Shown here one piece after another: positions 28,031 to 37,222 of a DNA stretch of 64,000 nucleotides. Below the pieces are notes generated by a model that had not been told where the DNA came from, searched no databases, and saw only the letters and a list, made by a program, of their open reading frames with translations. Position 1 is the first letter of the stretch; the number at the start of each line of letters is the position of its first letter. The stretch comes from Pseudomonas fluorescens (GTDB lineage Bacteria > Pseudomonadota > Gammaproteobacteria > Pseudomonadales > Pseudomonadaceae), in assembly GCF_900636825.1 (NCBI RefSeq), contig NZ_LR134318.1:1831501-1895500 (forward strand). Reading direction: 5' to 3'. The translations under genes were made by a program, and so were the position numbers.

Positions 28031-28576
28031 TTACTTGATCAGGCTGAGAAACTCGCTGCGGGTAGCCGCGTTTTCACGGAATTCACCCAGCATCACCGAA
28101 GTGATCATCGACGAATTCTGCTTCTCGACACCGCGCATCATCATGCACATGTGTTTGGCTTCGATCACGACCGCCACGCCCAGCGCACCCGTTACTTGCA
28201 ACACGGCATCGGCGATCTGGCGGCTCAGGTTTTCCTGAATCTGCAGGCGACGCGCATACATATCGACGATCCGCGCGACCTTCGACAGGCCCAACACTTT
28301 GCCGCTCGGGATGTACGCCACATGCGCCTTGCCGATGAACGGCAGCAGGTGATGTTCGCACAACGAGTACAACTCGATGTCCTTGACCAGCACCATTTCG
28401 CTGTTGTCGGAGCTGAACAGGGCACCATTGGTGACCTCTTCGAGCGTCTGTTCATAACCGCGGCAGAGGTACTGCATGGCTTTGGCGGCACGCTTTGGCG
28501 TGTCGAGCAGGCCCTCGCGGGAGACGTCCTCGCCCAATTGGCCGAGGATCGCGGTGTAATTCTGTTCCAGTGTCAC
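28031..28576 (-). CDS. folE: GTP cyclohydrolase I
   Basis: Converts GTP to 7,8-dihydroneopterin triphosphate, the first step of tetrahydrofolate synthesis. It has 181 residues. Zinc ligands are Cys73 and His76 in CEHHLLPF, and Cys144 in KHMCMMMRG. The block [16 protein letters not shown] is family-typical. The start is GTG with a weak ribosome site. Upstream is the AT-rich insertion, so its native promoter region may have been altered. Confidence 0.95.
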   Translation of the reverse strand: MTLEQNYTAILGQLGEDVSREGLLDTPKRAAKAMQYLCRGYEQTLEEVTNGALFSSDNSEMVLVKDIELYSLCEHHLLPFIGKAHVAYIPSGKVLGLSKVARIVDMYARRLQIQENLSRQIADAVLQVTGALGVAVVIEAKHMCMMMRGVEKQNSSMITSVMLGEFRENAATRSEFLSLIK

Positions 28577-28639
28577 AGAGCTTTTTTCCGTATGGGTTCT
28601 AGAGGGGTACGGTTTCTGTCTGTACCCATTTTTACCAAT

Positions 28640-28815
28640 GAACCTTGATCAAGCCCCCGTCGTCACTCCAGTCCTGACTGGGAACAATCCCTTAGGAAGT
28701 CGAAGTGACATCTGCACGTTGCGGCCAAGCTGATTCTGGATGAACTCGAGGTTCATGCGGGTCATGGGCCTTATGGTAGCGCAAGTATGCCATTTGTTGT
28801 ATTGCTGTCTAGGTT
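28640..28815 (-). pseudogene. Decayed tyrosine recombinase (integrase) C-terminal fragment
   Basis: A minus-strand frame reads HTCATIRPMTRMNLEFIQNQ then LGRNVQMSL. This resembles the C-terminal box of phage/island integrases (HTYAT..LM.GMN..FI..QLGHSVQM). The preceding Arg, the His of the GH motif and the catalytic Tyr are missing and the rest of the protein is absent. It sits at the folE edge of the AT-rich insertion. Recognised by eye; not confirmed by a profile search. Confidence 0.55.
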
Positions 28816-29108
28816 TGATCTTCGTAGCGACAAGGGCCCACCTAAAGTGTTTCCGCTCATGGTTGCCAATGAAGCCTGTCCGTCCCAGACTGGCGATTAC
28901 CTTGCAGTATCCATTGTCGGTGCCGAAGCACTTCACGGTTCACTCATCTTGGGAGCGAATCGGCGCAGGTCTGCGCGTTTTCGCACGGCAATTCGTAGCA
29001 ACCAGTCCACGCTCAAAATTTGCTTCGTGTATGACGATCCAATCGGTGCTCTTCACTTGATACCTACTTCTAAAACAACCGTTGCTCGCCCGTAGTGTGA
29101 GCTGCTTG

Positions 29109-30551
29109 TTAATAAAAGTATTCCTTTTTGATTTCTGAAGTAGGATGCTGTACGGATTCCTTGGCGCTTGTGTAAAAGGACAAAACAAGTGTCAAATATA
29201 TCGCTGCGCCAACCAATAATTTTCCATTGCTAAGTTCACTTTTTATATTTTTTGAAGAGCCGAAAGAGATTGCGCAATATGCAATCAAATGCAATGGGAG
29301 AAAAAACCTGGTCTCAATTGCCCCGGGTGTAATAGCGAGCGCAGGTAATAATAATAAACTTAGCCATAAGACGCTTCGAAATGTTTCCGGCCACGCTTTG
29401 TGCCTAGCGATTATGAGCAGGATAAAAAATATACCAAGAACGCAAACCGCAATGCTTGCGAAGGAGCGAATATTGCGATCTCTCGAAGGTTTAGTGGTGT
29501 ATGGGTCTGGGTCCCGTATATCCATGCCGTTGATAAAATGTTTAGCATAAATTCTAGCGAAAGTGATTGGATGATTAATGATGGTGGTTAGCATCTTTGA
29601 TACGCTGATGTCTCCCTGATCCAAACCAAATTCTTCAAATACGCGCTCACCCAAAGGGTCTAGATAATAAATAGGATATATCGCGCCGCTTGCGGGGATG
29701 TAGCCTGTCTCGTACCTTTGTATGGTTACGCCCCACTTTAACTGGTTGGCGTACAGTGAGGTTTTTTTGTCATCAGTGATGACAAATGGTGATGGGAGAT
29801 TGAGATGTTTGATGTTAATCATTATCTGCGGTAGCGAGGCAAAAGCCGCACCTGAGACAAAGATAGCTGTAAATAAAAAATTTTCGATATGGGTTCTTTT
29901 TTTGAGGGTAACGAAGGGGATGATTGGAACCAATATTAGCAGCGGAAATAAGTATATTGTTCGAGCGTTATAGGCGCCATACGCCATTATTCCCGCAAGA
30001 AACAAGAGTATCAGCGGAGAAAGTATGTTGTTTTGCTGTGAAGATTTCAATATGAGATAAAGGGAGGCTATTATCATGCATAAGGCTGGCAGGTCGCTTA
30101 GCGGATGCGCCAGCAGACCTGGGAAAAATATCGCCACCAATATTGGAGGGGCTATCCGGCGGTATAAAGATGTCTTGCCACCGATAAGTTCTGTAAATAC
30201 ATAAGGCAGCATAATAGAAAGCGTGTAACTGAATAGTGCTGCTTGTATAACATATAATCCCAGGTAGCCTGTAGCCGGAAATGTCTCGAATATAAATCTA
30301 GGAAAAGCCAGTATTAGGGGATAAAAAAAACCTCGCATGGTTTTGGGGAAATCCATGTTCAGTATTAAGGAGCTGTAATGCCAGTAGGCGTTAGAGTCAC
30401 CTACGAACTTGATCGCGCCGATGCTCAGCTGAGCAACGAAAATAACGATTAAGGTCCCTACAAATGCCGCAAGTATTTCTTGGCGCTGAATAGCTCGGAT
30501 CATATTCTGGAATTTATAGTTGTGATTGGTATTGTATGTGTCAATGTCCAT
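29109..30551 (-). CDS. Polytopic membrane glycosyltransferase-like protein
   Basis: 480 residues, about 11-12 membrane helices, AT-rich codon use unlike the flanking genes. After the first helix comes FVGDSNAYWHY with Asp52, resembling the catalytic acidic motif in the first periplasmic loop of GT-C enzymes (PMT/ArnT-like). A further AHPLSDLPAL and a large periplasmic loop (residues about 260-370) are visible. It could transfer a sugar from a lipid carrier to lipopolysaccharide or another glycan. The ribosome site is poor at both possible starts (30551, 30503). Divergent from the acyltransferase in the same island. Family assignment is tentative. Confidence 0.75.
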   Translation of the reverse strand: MDIDTYNTNHNYKFQNMIRAIQRQEILAAFVGTLIVIFVAQLSIGAIKFVGDSNAYWHYSSLILNMDFPKTMRGFFYPLILAFPRFIFETFPATGYLGLYVIQAALFSYTLSIMLPYVFTELIGGKTSLYRRIAPPILVAIFFPGLLAHPLSDLPALCMIIASLYLILKSSQQNNILSPLILLFLAGIMAYGAYNARTIYLFPLLILVPIIPFVTLKKRTHIENFLFTAIFVSGAAFASLPQIMINIKHLNLPSPFVITDDKKTSLYANQLKWGVTIQRYETGYIPASGAIYPIYYLDPLGERVFEEFGLDQGDISVSKMLTTIINHPITFARIYAKHFINGMDIRDPDPYTTKPSRDRNIRSFASIAVCVLGIFFILLIIARHKAWPETFRSVLWLSLLLLPALAITPGAIETRFFLPLHLIAYCAISFGSSKNIKSELSNGKLLVGAAIYLTLVLSFYTSAKESVQHPTSEIKKEYFY

Positions 30552-31293
30552 TCGTATTGTTCCGAAATTTTAAGTCGTGCGCGATAGCAATTCTGTGTTC
30601 TAAAATGGTGCAATGCCGCCATAATACTACATTTTTGCGGTTGTTTATCGAACTTCATCAAGCATTGTCAGGATCTTTCTTGCGAAGAGACGTGAAATTA
30701 CGATCCATTATAATAGCTCTCGGATCATGCGGGATTGGCAAAAAATATAGGCAAATTGTGCTCGTTTGCCTCGTGTCAACCATGTCGAAATAAATCGGGA
30801 TAATGGGATAGGAAAGCGCTGTAAAAAGCGAACACCAGCACGCATGTGCGAACGTGGGCTGCGCTCCTTTGCCCTCACTTGTCAGGAGCCGCGCTCGCGC
30901 TAAAGCCCACCCGGTAGCCGGCGCAAGCACAATGTGATTCAGTCATGCTATGGAAAGAGATAGGTCCCGTTGGACAATGCGTCACCGTGCGCGACGTTTA
31001 GCTTGAAAATTGGCGCACGGAGGTCTTGAAGCCTTGTCACCAAGTTTACGCCACTAATGTGTCGTACCAAGCCCAAGTCTTTTTTATCGGAAAGGGCGAG
31101 AAAGGACTGCAGCTTGCCTGGTTTTGACCTCGGTGGCTGAAGCTTTGCGGCCATGGACGCGGCGGCCGGGAGCTGTCGATAGAGCTTCGGACCTGAATTA
31201 ATTGGAATTAATTTTTGCTGGAAACTACAATGCCGGGTTTTGTATCCGCTTATCGTGCGGGTTTTAATACAGTTTTGACTAGGGAATTACTTA
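30552..31293. other. Long intergenic region inside the island
   Basis: 742 bp between divergent genes. Short frames lack ribosome sites and recognisable protein sequence. Composition is mixed: AT-rich at both ends, GC-richer around 30840-30930 and 31120-31170, which suggests patched remnants. A TTTTGACTAGGGAA stretch lies before the acyltransferase start. Confidence 0.4.
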
Positions 31294-33339
31294 ATGGGCT
31301 CGAGTGTTTCGTTTGAGTTGATGTCGAAACAGGCCTCGTCAGGAAGCAAGTCTGTAATTGATAATCAACATTTAAGCTATCGCCCTGATATCGACGGAAT
31401 GCGTGCGCTTGCAATTCTCGCGGTTGTGATATATCACGCGTTCCCACAATTTGCTACGGGCGGATTTGTCGGGGTTGATATTTTTTTTGTAATTTCAGGA
31501 TATCTGATATCTAGCATAATATTTAAAGGCGTGTCGGCAAATGATTTTAGTCTTGTTGATTTTTATGAGCGACGCGTCAGGCGGATATTTCCGGCGCTCC
31601 TGCTCGTGCTATTTTCCACTTTTATAACGGGAGCAGTGGTTTTGATGGGGGGGGAGTATGTGACCCTTTCAAAGCATATTATCGCAGGTATCAGCTTTGT
31701 GCAGAACTTGGTAATGTACACCGAGTCTGGTTACTTTGATGCGACCGTCGAAACAAAGCCTCTTATGCATTTGTGGTCATTAGGCATCGAAGAGCAATTT
31801 TATCTGCTGTTTCCAGTTTCTATAATTATTTTTTCTAAGCTCGGAATTCGAAAACTTTGCGCGCCTGCGCTTGCACTGGCATGCGTGTGTTCATTTGGTT
31901 TCGGTTTATATTATATGTCCGACATGCCGGCAGGCGTTTTTTTTCTACCACAGTTTAGAGTTTGGGAGCTGCTGTTTGGTAGTTTGTTAGCTTATATGAC
32001 CGTTTTCAATGCCCACCATTTGCGTATATTCATGACGAAGCCTGTTTGCAACAGTGCCTCGCTCGTGGGGAGCGGGCTACTGATCGCAGCAGTCTCTCTT
32101 ATCGATAAAAATAAGCAATTTCCCGGTTACTGGGCGCTGCTTCCCGTCCTAGGCTCTACTTTGTTAATCTTTTCGGGGCCGGACGCGTGGGTCAATAAGA
32201 GGATACTTGCTTCACGCTGGTTGATTTTTATCGGTCTGATCAGTTATCCACTGTATCTATGGCATTGGCCCATTTTCTCGTTTTGCTACATATTTCTGTC
32301 CGGTACACCCAGCGTTACATTGAGAGTCGCTTTAGTTGTCTCAGCGGTAATATTGGCATGGTTGACGTACAGGTTTGTTGAACTGCCCTTGCGCCGATAC
32401 ATATCTGGTCGTGTAGCTGTAAAATCTCTAGTCTGGCTGGCGATTTCGTTCACGGGCGTTGCCGCAATAACCATTTTACAACAGGGTTTCCCGCTTCGTC
32501 ATGACGAAAAGCAACAGTTTGCCGACTACTTTGAAAATTCAAAACCTGATTGGCGTTATTTTAAAGCCAATGATATTCCAGGGAAATTCAGATATGATTG
32601 TGACTGGTACAACATGGATGCCTTCATTAGAGGGTCGGCGTCGAATACGCCAGTTCCTAACATAGCGGAAAAATGCTTCAAGTCCAAAAGCGATAAAAAA
32701 ATCATGTTTTGGGGGGATTCTCACGCACAGCAATATATTTATGGGGTGACACATGAGTTGCCCAGAGATATAGCGATTCTCAGTGTTGCGAGCTCGGGGT
32801 GCCTGCCAAATCTTCCTGATTTTGATGCATCGGCTGCTGAGTATTGCAAAAAATCAAATAAATTTGCGATTCAGGCGATAAAGGATCAGAAACCCGATGT
32901 GGTCATCATAGCTCAGGTGCTTTGGCACGATGTGTCGAGTAGTCTGCCTCAACTGGCAGCTGCATTAACCTCTTATGGTGTAAAGCACGTGATAGTTATG
33001 GGCCCCGTTCCTCTATGGGACGGTAGGCTTAATCAAATTGTATTGCAGAAATATTGGGGTTCCACGCCGATTTATTTGAAAGACGAGCTCGTCAAAAATG
33101 TGTTGGATTCTGATATTTTGCTTAAAGGCAAATATGGCGCTGGGCAGGGAGGCTTTCAATACGTGTCGATGATTGACCTGCTCTGTACTGATAAAGGTTG
33201 CCGAACCTATATAGGGGCTGATCGAAAAACTGGAATGACCACATTTGATAATAGCCACCTTTCTCCGGTTGCATCTATTTACACTGCTCAGACTTTATTG
33301 GTTCCTTTGATAATAAAAAATATCGAAGAGGAAGAATAG
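31294..33339 (+). CDS. OafA/YrhL-type acyltransferase with C-terminal SGNH domain
   Basis: 681 residues. Residues about 28-385 form an acyltransferase-3 domain with ten or so helices, starting YRPDIDGMRALAILAVVIYH (His48 catalytic candidate) and containing FVISGYLIS and HLWSLGIEEQFYLLFP. The C-terminal periplasmic SGNH domain has GDSH at 474-477 (Ser476) and DNSHLS with Asp652 and His655. Such proteins O-acetylate O-antigen or other surface polysaccharides. It is AT-rich. The start at 31294 has an AGGGAA site; ATG 31321 is possible. Island partner of the glycosyltransferase-like gene. Confidence 0.92.
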   Translation: MGSSVSFELMSKQASSGSKSVIDNQHLSYRPDIDGMRALAILAVVIYHAFPQFATGGFVGVDIFFVISGYLISSIIFKGVSANDFSLVDFYERRVRRIFPALLLVLFSTFITGAVVLMGGEYVTLSKHIIAGISFVQNLVMYTESGYFDATVETKPLMHLWSLGIEEQFYLLFPVSIIIFSKLGIRKLCAPALALACVCSFGFGLYYMSDMPAGVFFLPQFRVWELLFGSLLAYMTVFNAHHLRIFMTKPVCNSASLVGSGLLIAAVSLIDKNKQFPGYWALLPVLGSTLLIFSGPDAWVNKRILASRWLIFIGLISYPLYLWHWPIFSFCYIFLSGTPSVTLRVALVVSAVILAWLTYRFVELPLRRYISGRVAVKSLVWLAISFTGVAAITILQQGFPLRHDEKQQFADYFENSKPDWRYFKANDIPGKFRYDCDWYNMDAFIRGSASNTPVPNIAEKCFKSKSDKKIMFWGDSHAQQYIYGVTHELPRDIAILSVASSGCLPNLPDFDASAAEYCKKSNKFAIQAIKDQKPDVVIIAQVLWHDVSSSLPQLAAALTSYGVKHVIVMGPVPLWDGRLNQIVLQKYWGSTPIYLKDELVKNVLDSDILLKGKYGAGQGGFQYVSMIDLLCTDKGCRTYIGADRKTGMTTFDNSHLSPVASIYTAQTLLVPLIIKNIEEEE

Positions 33340-33355
33340 TTATCGCCTTTCAGGA

Positions 33356-33913
33356 TTATTCGTCGCGGCCTTCCATCATGGTGCGTTTGAGCATCACGTA
33401 AACCGCGCCGGCGCCACCGTGGCGAGCTTGGCAGGAGCAAAATCCGAGCACTTGCGCGTGCTGCCTCAGCCAGGTGTTGACGTGACTTTTTATCATCGGC
33501 CGCTTGCCGTCCAGACGCACTGCCTTGCCGTGGGTGACGCGCACGCAGCGGATTTCGAATTTGGTCGCTTCAGCGAGAAATGCCCAAAGGGTTTCGCGGG
33601 CCTTTTCGACGGTCATGCCGTGCAGATCGAGGCTGCCTTCGAACGGGATCTGCCCGACCTTGAGCTTGCGCATCTGGCTTTCCTGCACCCCATCGCGCGC
33701 CCACATCAACTCGTCTTCCGGGCCGACGTCGATCACGAACTGATCGGACAGACCATCAACGGTATGGGTGTCAGTGCGCACAGTGGCAGACTGGCGCAGC
33801 TTGGCGATCTGCGCGCGGTCAGCCTTGGGTTTGCCGGTGTCGGCGCGGTCGTGCTTGATCGGCTTGACGCCCTGGATCGCACTTTTGAACAGAGAAAAAT
33901 CGTCGTCTTGCAT
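33356..33913 (-). CDS. Smr-domain protein
   Basis: 185 residues. The C-terminal Smr domain shows LDLHGMTVEKARE (95-107), RVTHGKA and the glycine-rich GGAGAVYVMLKR end. Small MutS-related domains bind or nick nucleic acid; some act on ribosome-stalled mRNA. The N-terminal 80 residues are charged. The start at 33913 is chosen because the longer frame reads through a terminator. It is the first conserved core gene after the island. Confidence 0.9.
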   Translation of the reverse strand: MQDDDFSLFKSAIQGVKPIKHDRADTGKPKADRAQIAKLRQSATVRTDTHTVDGLSDQFVIDVGPEDELMWARDGVQESQMRKLKVGQIPFEGSLDLHGMTVEKARETLWAFLAEATKFEIRCVRVTHGKAVRLDGKRPMIKSHVNTWLRQHAQVLGFCSCQARHGGAGAVYVMLKRTMMEGRDE

Positions 33914-33954
33914 GTCAGCCTCCGCGAAGGGCGGCCAGTTTACCCAAGTCGAAA

Positions 33955-33983
33955 CAAAACGGCCCGGCAAAAAGCCAGGCCGT
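33955..33983 (-). terminator. Terminator downstream of the small membrane protein
   Basis: CGGCCtGGC / GCCgGGCCG stem with a TTTTT loop, followed on the minus strand by TTTTGTTT. Confidence 0.75.
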
Positions 33984-33987
33984 GGAG

Positions 33988-34308
33988 TCAGTCGTGTTTT
34001 TTCATCAGGTGCGGGGACATGTTCAGTTCCCGCGATTGCCGTGCGCGACGGCGGCAGCGGCGCCACAGGGCGACACCGAAATACAGAAACAGCAAACCGA
34101 CCGCCAGAATGATCGCCGAGCCCATCGGCGTCGCATTCAGCTCGCCGAGCGCCGGTGGTCGTCCGAGCAGGCTGGCTGCGCCGGCCATCGCCAGCAACAC
34201 GCCGAACGTCGCCAATATGGCAGCGAACGCCGCGCCGAAGCGAAAACGCCAGTTGCTTTGGCCTTTGGGCCGCAAGCGGCGTGCGTCAAATCCATCGGAT
34301 AACTTCAT
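33988..34308 (-). CDS. Small membrane protein, unknown
   Basis: 106 residues with two hydrophobic helices (about 25-47 and 63-83) and a basic C-terminal tail (WRRCRRRARQSRE). ATG 34308 has an AGGAAG site and is preferred over an upstream TTG. I recall an equivalent unnamed gene between smr and the isochorismatase-like gene in other Pseudomonas. Function unknown. Confidence 0.75.
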   Translation of the reverse strand: MKLSDGFDARRLRPKGQSNWRFRFGAAFAAILATFGVLLAMAGAASLLGRPPALGELNATPMGSAIILAVGLLFLYFGVALWRRCRRRARQSRELNMSPHLMKKHD

Positions 34309-34447
34309 TCCGACCTTCCTCAATGGGTATCGGCCCTTCGACCGGGAGTTGACCGGGTTGTTCCTGAGGCTATGGCATTTGCGGAAAATGAGAGGATTTT
34401 GCAGATGAGCGGCGCCGTGAGCCGCCCATCGGAGCCGTCGGTGCGGA

Positions 34448-35038
34448 TCAGATCAAGTCTTGCGTCAAGGCGAGGGTGGCGAAGTTATCGGCCATGATCG
34501 CCATCTCCGCTTCCTGAACCCGTTCGGCACTCAGCACGCCGCCCTTGAATGGCAAATCGCGAGTCGCGCAGGCGTCCTCTACCAGCGTGCAGCGGAAACC
34601 AAGATTCTTTGCGGCGCGCACCGTGGTGCTGACGCTGGAATGGCTCATGAAACCGCAAACGATCAAGTCCAGCGAGCCAAGGTTCTGCAGGCGATCAAGC
34701 AGCTCGGTTCCATGGAACGCGCTCGGCAGCAGCTTGCCGATAATGGTTTCATCGCCGTGCGGTTCGAGGCCGGGGATGAATTCGCCGCGCTCACCCTGCG
34801 GATCGAACAGGCCACCGACGGTGCCGAGATGACGCACGTGCACGATCGGCCGACCGGCGGCACGGGCTGCGGCAACCACTTGTTTGATGTTCGCGACGGC
34901 CGCGTCCATGCCACTCAGGGCCAGCGGGCCACTGAGATATTCTTTCTGGGCATCGATGATGACCACGGTGGCATGGCTCAGTGTGGCCGCTGCGTAACCG
35001 CGACCGCTGAGTTGAAACATCGTTTTTGGAACGGACAT
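34448..35038 (-). CDS. Isochorismatase-like hydrolase with Ser replacing the catalytic Cys
   Basis: 196 residues, isochorismatase/cysteine hydrolase fold. Asp29 (VVIIDAQKEY) and Lys102 (IIGKLLPSAF) match the Asp-Lys pair. The nucleophile position reads GFMSHSSVSTT, so Ser135 stands where most members have Cys (GxMTHxCVSTT). It could be a true isochorismatase-like enzyme, which needs no Cys, or a binding protein. The start at 35038 begins the conserved region. It is divergent from prmB. Confidence 0.85.
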   Translation of the reverse strand: MSVPKTMFQLSGRGYAAATLSHATVVIIDAQKEYLSGPLALSGMDAAVANIKQVVAAARAAGRPIVHVRHLGTVGGLFDPQGERGEFIPGLEPHGDETIIGKLLPSAFHGTELLDRLQNLGSLDLIVCGFMSHSSVSTTVRAAKNLGFRCTLVEDACATRDLPFKGGVLSAERVQEAEMAIMADNFATLALTQDLI

Positions 35039-35241
35039 TCTGGGGCTCCTCGGGGTGGGGCTTTTGCGACATTGTCCTCTGGCTGAGCGCTTCTGTGAAT
35101 CGCTACCAACGTAGACGCCGTCGTTACTGGCCTGCAGCCTTGTCAAGTTACACGTTCTGTTCAATAGCTGATGCAAAAAAAAGAAAACTCCTACCCTTGG
35201 CGAGATGTTTTTCCCGCGTCGTCGTCGCGCGTTTTGGCTGG

Positions 35242-35247
35242 TAGAAT
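35242..35247 (+). promoter_or_regulatory. Probable -10 element of prmB
   Basis: GTAGAATCGC, 31 bp before the GTG start; no strong -35 is visible. Confidence 0.4.
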
Positions 35248-35277
35248 CGCCAGTCGTTTTTTCTGGAGTTCTACGCC

Positions 35278-36186
35278 GTGATCACTTCCCGACTTCGTAC
35301 CCTGCGCGACCACATCCGTTGGGCCGTCAGCCGCTTCCATGGGGAGGATCTGTTTTTCGGCCATGGCACCGACAATGCCTGGGACGAAGCCCGGCAGCTT
35401 GTGCTGGGAGCGTTGCACCTGCCTTGGGAAATCGCCGATAGCTATCTCGACTGCGCGTTGGAGGACGACGAACTGGTCAACCTGCAGCGCCTGCTCAAGC
35501 GCCGCATCGAAGAACGCATTCCCACGGCTTACCTGCTGGGCGAAGCGTGGTTCTGCGGTATGTCGTTCATTGTCGACGAGCGCGTGTTGATCCCGCGTTC
35601 ACCGATTGGCGAGCTGATCGAAAACCGCTTCGCACCGTGGCTGGGCAACGAGCCGGCGCGGATTCTCGATCTGTGCACCGGCTCCGGTTGCATCGGTATT
35701 GCCTGCGCTTACGAGTTCGAGAACGCCGAAGTGGTGTTGGCGGATCTGTCGTTCCCGGCGCTGGAAGTGGCCAACCGGAACATTGAACGTCATGGCGTCG
35801 ATACGCGCGTTTACACGGTGCAGGGCGATGGTTTTGATGGCCTGCCGGGGCAGCGTTTCGACCTGATCGTATCGAACCCGCCTTACGTGGACGCGGAAGA
35901 TTTCGCCGACATGCCGGACGAATATCAGCACGAGCCCGAGCTGGGCCTGGCCTGTGGCGATGATGGTTTGAATCTGGTGCGCCGCATGCTCGCTGAAGCG
36001 GCCGATCATCTGACCGAGAAGGGCTTGCTGATTGTCGAAGTGGGCAATAGCCAGGTGCACGTCGAGGCGTTGTACCCGGAGGTTGATTTTGCCTGGCTGG
36101 AATTCGAGCGTGGCGGGCATGGTGTGTTCATGTTGACGGCTGAACAGTGCCGCAACCACCAGGCCTTGTTCGCGTCCCGTGTTTAA
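35278..36186 (+). CDS. prmB: Ribosomal protein L3 glutamine methyltransferase
   Basis: N5-methylates a glutamine of ribosomal protein uL3. It has 302 residues. The SAM-binding [10 protein letters not shown] is at 131-140 and the NPPY active-site motif at 200-203, followed by [13 protein letters not shown], which distinguishes PrmB from PrmC. The GTG start is preceded by CTGGAG. It stands alone. Confidence 0.95.
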   Translation: MITSRLRTLRDHIRWAVSRFHGEDLFFGHGTDNAWDEARQLVLGALHLPWEIADSYLDCALEDDELVNLQRLLKRRIEERIPTAYLLGEAWFCGMSFIVDERVLIPRSPIGELIENRFAPWLGNEPARILDLCTGSGCIGIACAYEFENAEVVLADLSFPALEVANRNIERHGVDTRVYTVQGDGFDGLPGQRFDLIVSNPPYVDAEDFADMPDEYQHEPELGLACGDDGLNLVRRMLAEAADHLTEKGLLIVEVGNSQVHVEALYPEVDFAWLEFERGGHGVFMLTAEQCRNHQALFASRV

Positions 36187-36251
36187 CACCTTAAACGGTC
36201 GCAGAGCGTCCTGGTCTGCATTACCACGCAGAGCATGAAGACGATTAGAGC

Positions 36252-36330
36252 AAAAGATCGCAGCCTTCGGCAGCTCCTACAATGGAATGAGTACATCCTG
36301 TAGGGGCTGCCGGAGGCTGCGATCTTTTGA
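36252..36330. repeat. REP doublet
   Basis: CAAAAGATCGCAGCCTTCGGCAG and the complementary CTGCCGGAGGCTGCGATCTTTTG, between the convergent prmB and coiled-coil gene. Confidence 0.8.
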
Positions 36331-36331
36331 T

Positions 36332-37123
36332 CTACCGGTGCGTAGCAATCCAGATCAACAACCCAGCCTGGAACACCGCGAACGCCACCAGACAGGTAAT
36401 GGTAAAGCGCAGTCCGGCGTCTTCGCGCTTGAACTTGCTGACTTTTTCTTCCTGCTTCTTCAGCTTCACTTCCTGCTCGGCGAGATTCTGCTCAGCCTGC
36501 TGAAGCATCTGCGCCGCTTCCAGAATCTCGACGATCTGCAGCTTTTCGCTGTTCCAGTCGCCGAGCAGATCGCCAACTTGCACAGCCTTGATGCTGCCTT
36601 TCAAATGCTGCGCATCAGCGTAAGCGACTTCAAAGCCATGCACGCGCAAAAAATGATCGCGACGCAGGCGGGTGTCTTCGTTCAAGGCATCCTTGTTGTT
36701 CAGATCCATCGCGTCGACGGTGTAAGTCGGCCAGCGTTTTTTCGCCCAGTTGATCCCTTGCGCAGCCATATAGCGGCCGATGCCACGGTTCAGCGGTTCG
36801 ATCTGCAAACCGCTGTCGGGGCCGAAATGCACACGTTTGGCGGCGTGATCGACCCACACGTCCAAGTGATTCTGCTCCTTGCGCACACGCTGACCGGGCA
36901 ACTTGATCGCCATGCGTAGCAGGCTGCGATCCTTGGCGTTGCGCTCGGCATAGCCGAATTCGACGAAACGCAAGGGCCGGCCGCCGGTGTGTCGATCGGT
37001 CTGCAACGGGGCCAGGCGGAGCATCCTGGTGTGCTCGGCATGGACATCCGCCCACGGCAATTCGACCGCTGGCGGTGCGTTTTTTTCAGCGCTGATGTCG
37101 GGTGAAGTTTGAGTATCAGTCAT
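36332..37123 (-). CDS. Coiled-coil membrane protein, unknown function
   Basis: 263 residues. The N-terminal 25 residues are Pro/Ala-rich. A globular region (residues 40-180) has an RFVEFGYAERNAKDRSLLRM block. A coiled coil runs over about 188-235 (AAQMLQQAEQNLAEQEVKLK and on), followed by one C-terminal membrane helix (about 240-260). Probably tail-anchored with the bulk in the cytoplasm. I recall an unnamed homologue at the same place in P. aeruginosa. Confidence 0.85.
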   Translation of the reverse strand: MTDTQTSPDISAEKNAPPAVELPWADVHAEHTRMLRLAPLQTDRHTGGRPLRFVEFGYAERNAKDRSLLRMAIKLPGQRVRKEQNHLDVWVDHAAKRVHFGPDSGLQIEPLNRGIGRYMAAQGINWAKKRWPTYTVDAMDLNNKDALNEDTRLRRDHFLRVHGFEVAYADAQHLKGSIKAVQVGDLLGDWNSEKLQIVEILEAAQMLQQAEQNLAEQEVKLKKQEEKVSKFKREDAGLRFTITCLVAFAVFQAGLLIWIATHR

Positions 37124-37150
37124 AACGGCGAGATCCTGTCCAAGCCCTGC

Positions 37151-37178
37151 TTGTCGCCAGCGATAGCGCTGGCGACAA
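37151..37178. repeat. Perfect 12-bp hairpin
   Basis: TTGTCGCCAGCG and exact complement CGCTGGCGACAA with a four-base ATAG loop, in the 99-bp gap between two minus-strand genes. No T run follows on the minus strand, so it may be an mRNA-stabilising or processing hairpin rather than a terminator. Confidence 0.7.
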
Positions 37179-37222
37179 AGGCTTATCGGCCGTTTTTGCC
37201 GAGACTGGAGGGCAAAACGCAG

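Noticed and set aside
30658..30930. 90-codon minus-strand frame in the island
   Set aside because: Begins in a Pseudomonas intergenic-repeat-like segment, lacks a ribosome site and shows no family features.
30948..31154. 68-codon minus-strand frame
   Set aside because: No recognised similarity, no clear ribosome site and it sits in patchwork intergenic DNA; might be a remnant but unsupported.
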